A stretch of 14,972 nt of DNA, from NCBI GenBank assembly GCA_036939355.1, contig JALLAP010000272.1, positions 1-14,972 on the forward strand. Reading direction: 5' to 3'. Position numbers and translations under genes: made by a program. How positions within the stretch are numbered: position 1 is the stretch's first letter; each line of letters begins with the position of its first letter. The notes below the pieces were generated by a model. It had not been told where the DNA came from. It saw only the letters and a list, made by a program, of their open reading frames with translations, and searched no databases. This document shows, one piece after another, positions 14,773 through 14,972 of the stretch. This DNA comes from Thalassiosira profunda. Lineage: Eukaryota; Bacillariophyta; Thalassiosirophyceae; Thalassiosirales; Thalassiosiraceae.

Positions 14773-14972
14773 CTACTTTCGAGTAGGCCCGTAGGAAGAC
14801 TTGTAGCTGTACCCCTCGACAATCTCCCCCGCCTTCCGCGCCGCCCTCCTCGCCACGGTCAAGAGATCGTCCGTCTGCCCCGCGCTCAGCTTCTTCTTCC
14901 CCAAAACCCGAATCCCGTTGACCTCCTTCCCCTCCTTGAGCAATTCCCTCGCCACCTCGTACCCCATCGCGG
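14773..14972 (-). CDS. AP2-like protein, C-terminal end (start outside window)
   Basis: The minus-strand frame is open from the right edge to TAG at 14773-14775, with 65 residues visible. It begins within the AP2-like helix (AMGYEVARELLKEGKE). A tail follows (NGIRVLGKKKLSAGQTDDLL, then ARRAARKA) that matches the tail of the protein at 7535 (NGKRIVGKETLSTEQMNVLL, ARYAAYKA) position by position. It then ends YGPTRK. The ATG at 14967 is an internal Met conserved in all copies (AAMGYE), not a start. It is either the end of a separate AP2-like gene, or the inverted missing half of the gene broken at 14433-14450. Confidence 0.75.
   Translation of the reverse strand, partial: AMGYEVARELLKEGKEVNGIRVLGKKKLSAGQTDDLLTVARRAARKAGEIVEGYSYKSSYGPTRK

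Overview
The window looks like nuclear DNA of a diatom, probably a centric species related to Thalassiosira. Genes sit on both strands. The introns I could place are short (66-107 bp) GT-AG introns with diatom-like CTAAC/CTAAT branch sites. The proteins are rich in Lys/Ala, Gln and Arg-Ser low-complexity sequence, and AP2-like domains of the kind expanded in diatoms occur repeatedly. The species assignment is inference. I see no rRNA, tRNA, CRISPR array or recognisable transposase.

Layout, left to right. (1) <1-955 (+): 3' part of a Gln-rich, histone-H1-like protein ending in an AP2-like domain. (2) 1216-6916 (-): a short-chain dehydrogenase/reductase (SDR) gene with a signal peptide. Its first two exons (6154-6916) and last exon (1216-1498) are separated by 4,655 bp. 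The outer edges of that interval are GT and AG in matching phase, so it reads as one giant intron or an insertion into one. (3) Nested in that interval are two divergent genes: a 678-aa PDZ / small zinc-finger protein (1548-3584, -) and a 687-aa unknown nuclear-looking protein (3947-6076, +). A long imperfect palindrome and an ATTGCAAT cluster lie between them. (4) 7535-8730 (-): a two-exon gene for an HMG-box + AT-hook + AP2-like protein. (5) 9067-12675 (+): a 1,203-codon frame for a disordered Arg-Ser-rich protein with a Cys4 motif, interrupted by one TAA at 10192. (6) 12696-12938 (-): a possible small gene. (7) 13179-14433 (+): a three-exon gene for a methyl-CpG-binding-domain-like protein with the start of an AP2-like domain, cut by TAG in mid-domain. 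(8) 14773->14972 (-): C-terminal half of another AP2-like domain running off the right edge.

The genes do not form an operon or an obvious pathway. The main theme is a local family of chromatin or DNA-binding proteins. Four AP2-like domains or parts of them are joined to different partners (H1-like tail, HMG box/AT-hook, MBD). Two of these genes share an N-terminal module whose two motifs appear in swapped order. The second theme is structural change: the gene pair inside the SDR gene, the in-frame stop in the large gene, and the AP2 domain in the right part that is split between strands, possibly by a small inversion.
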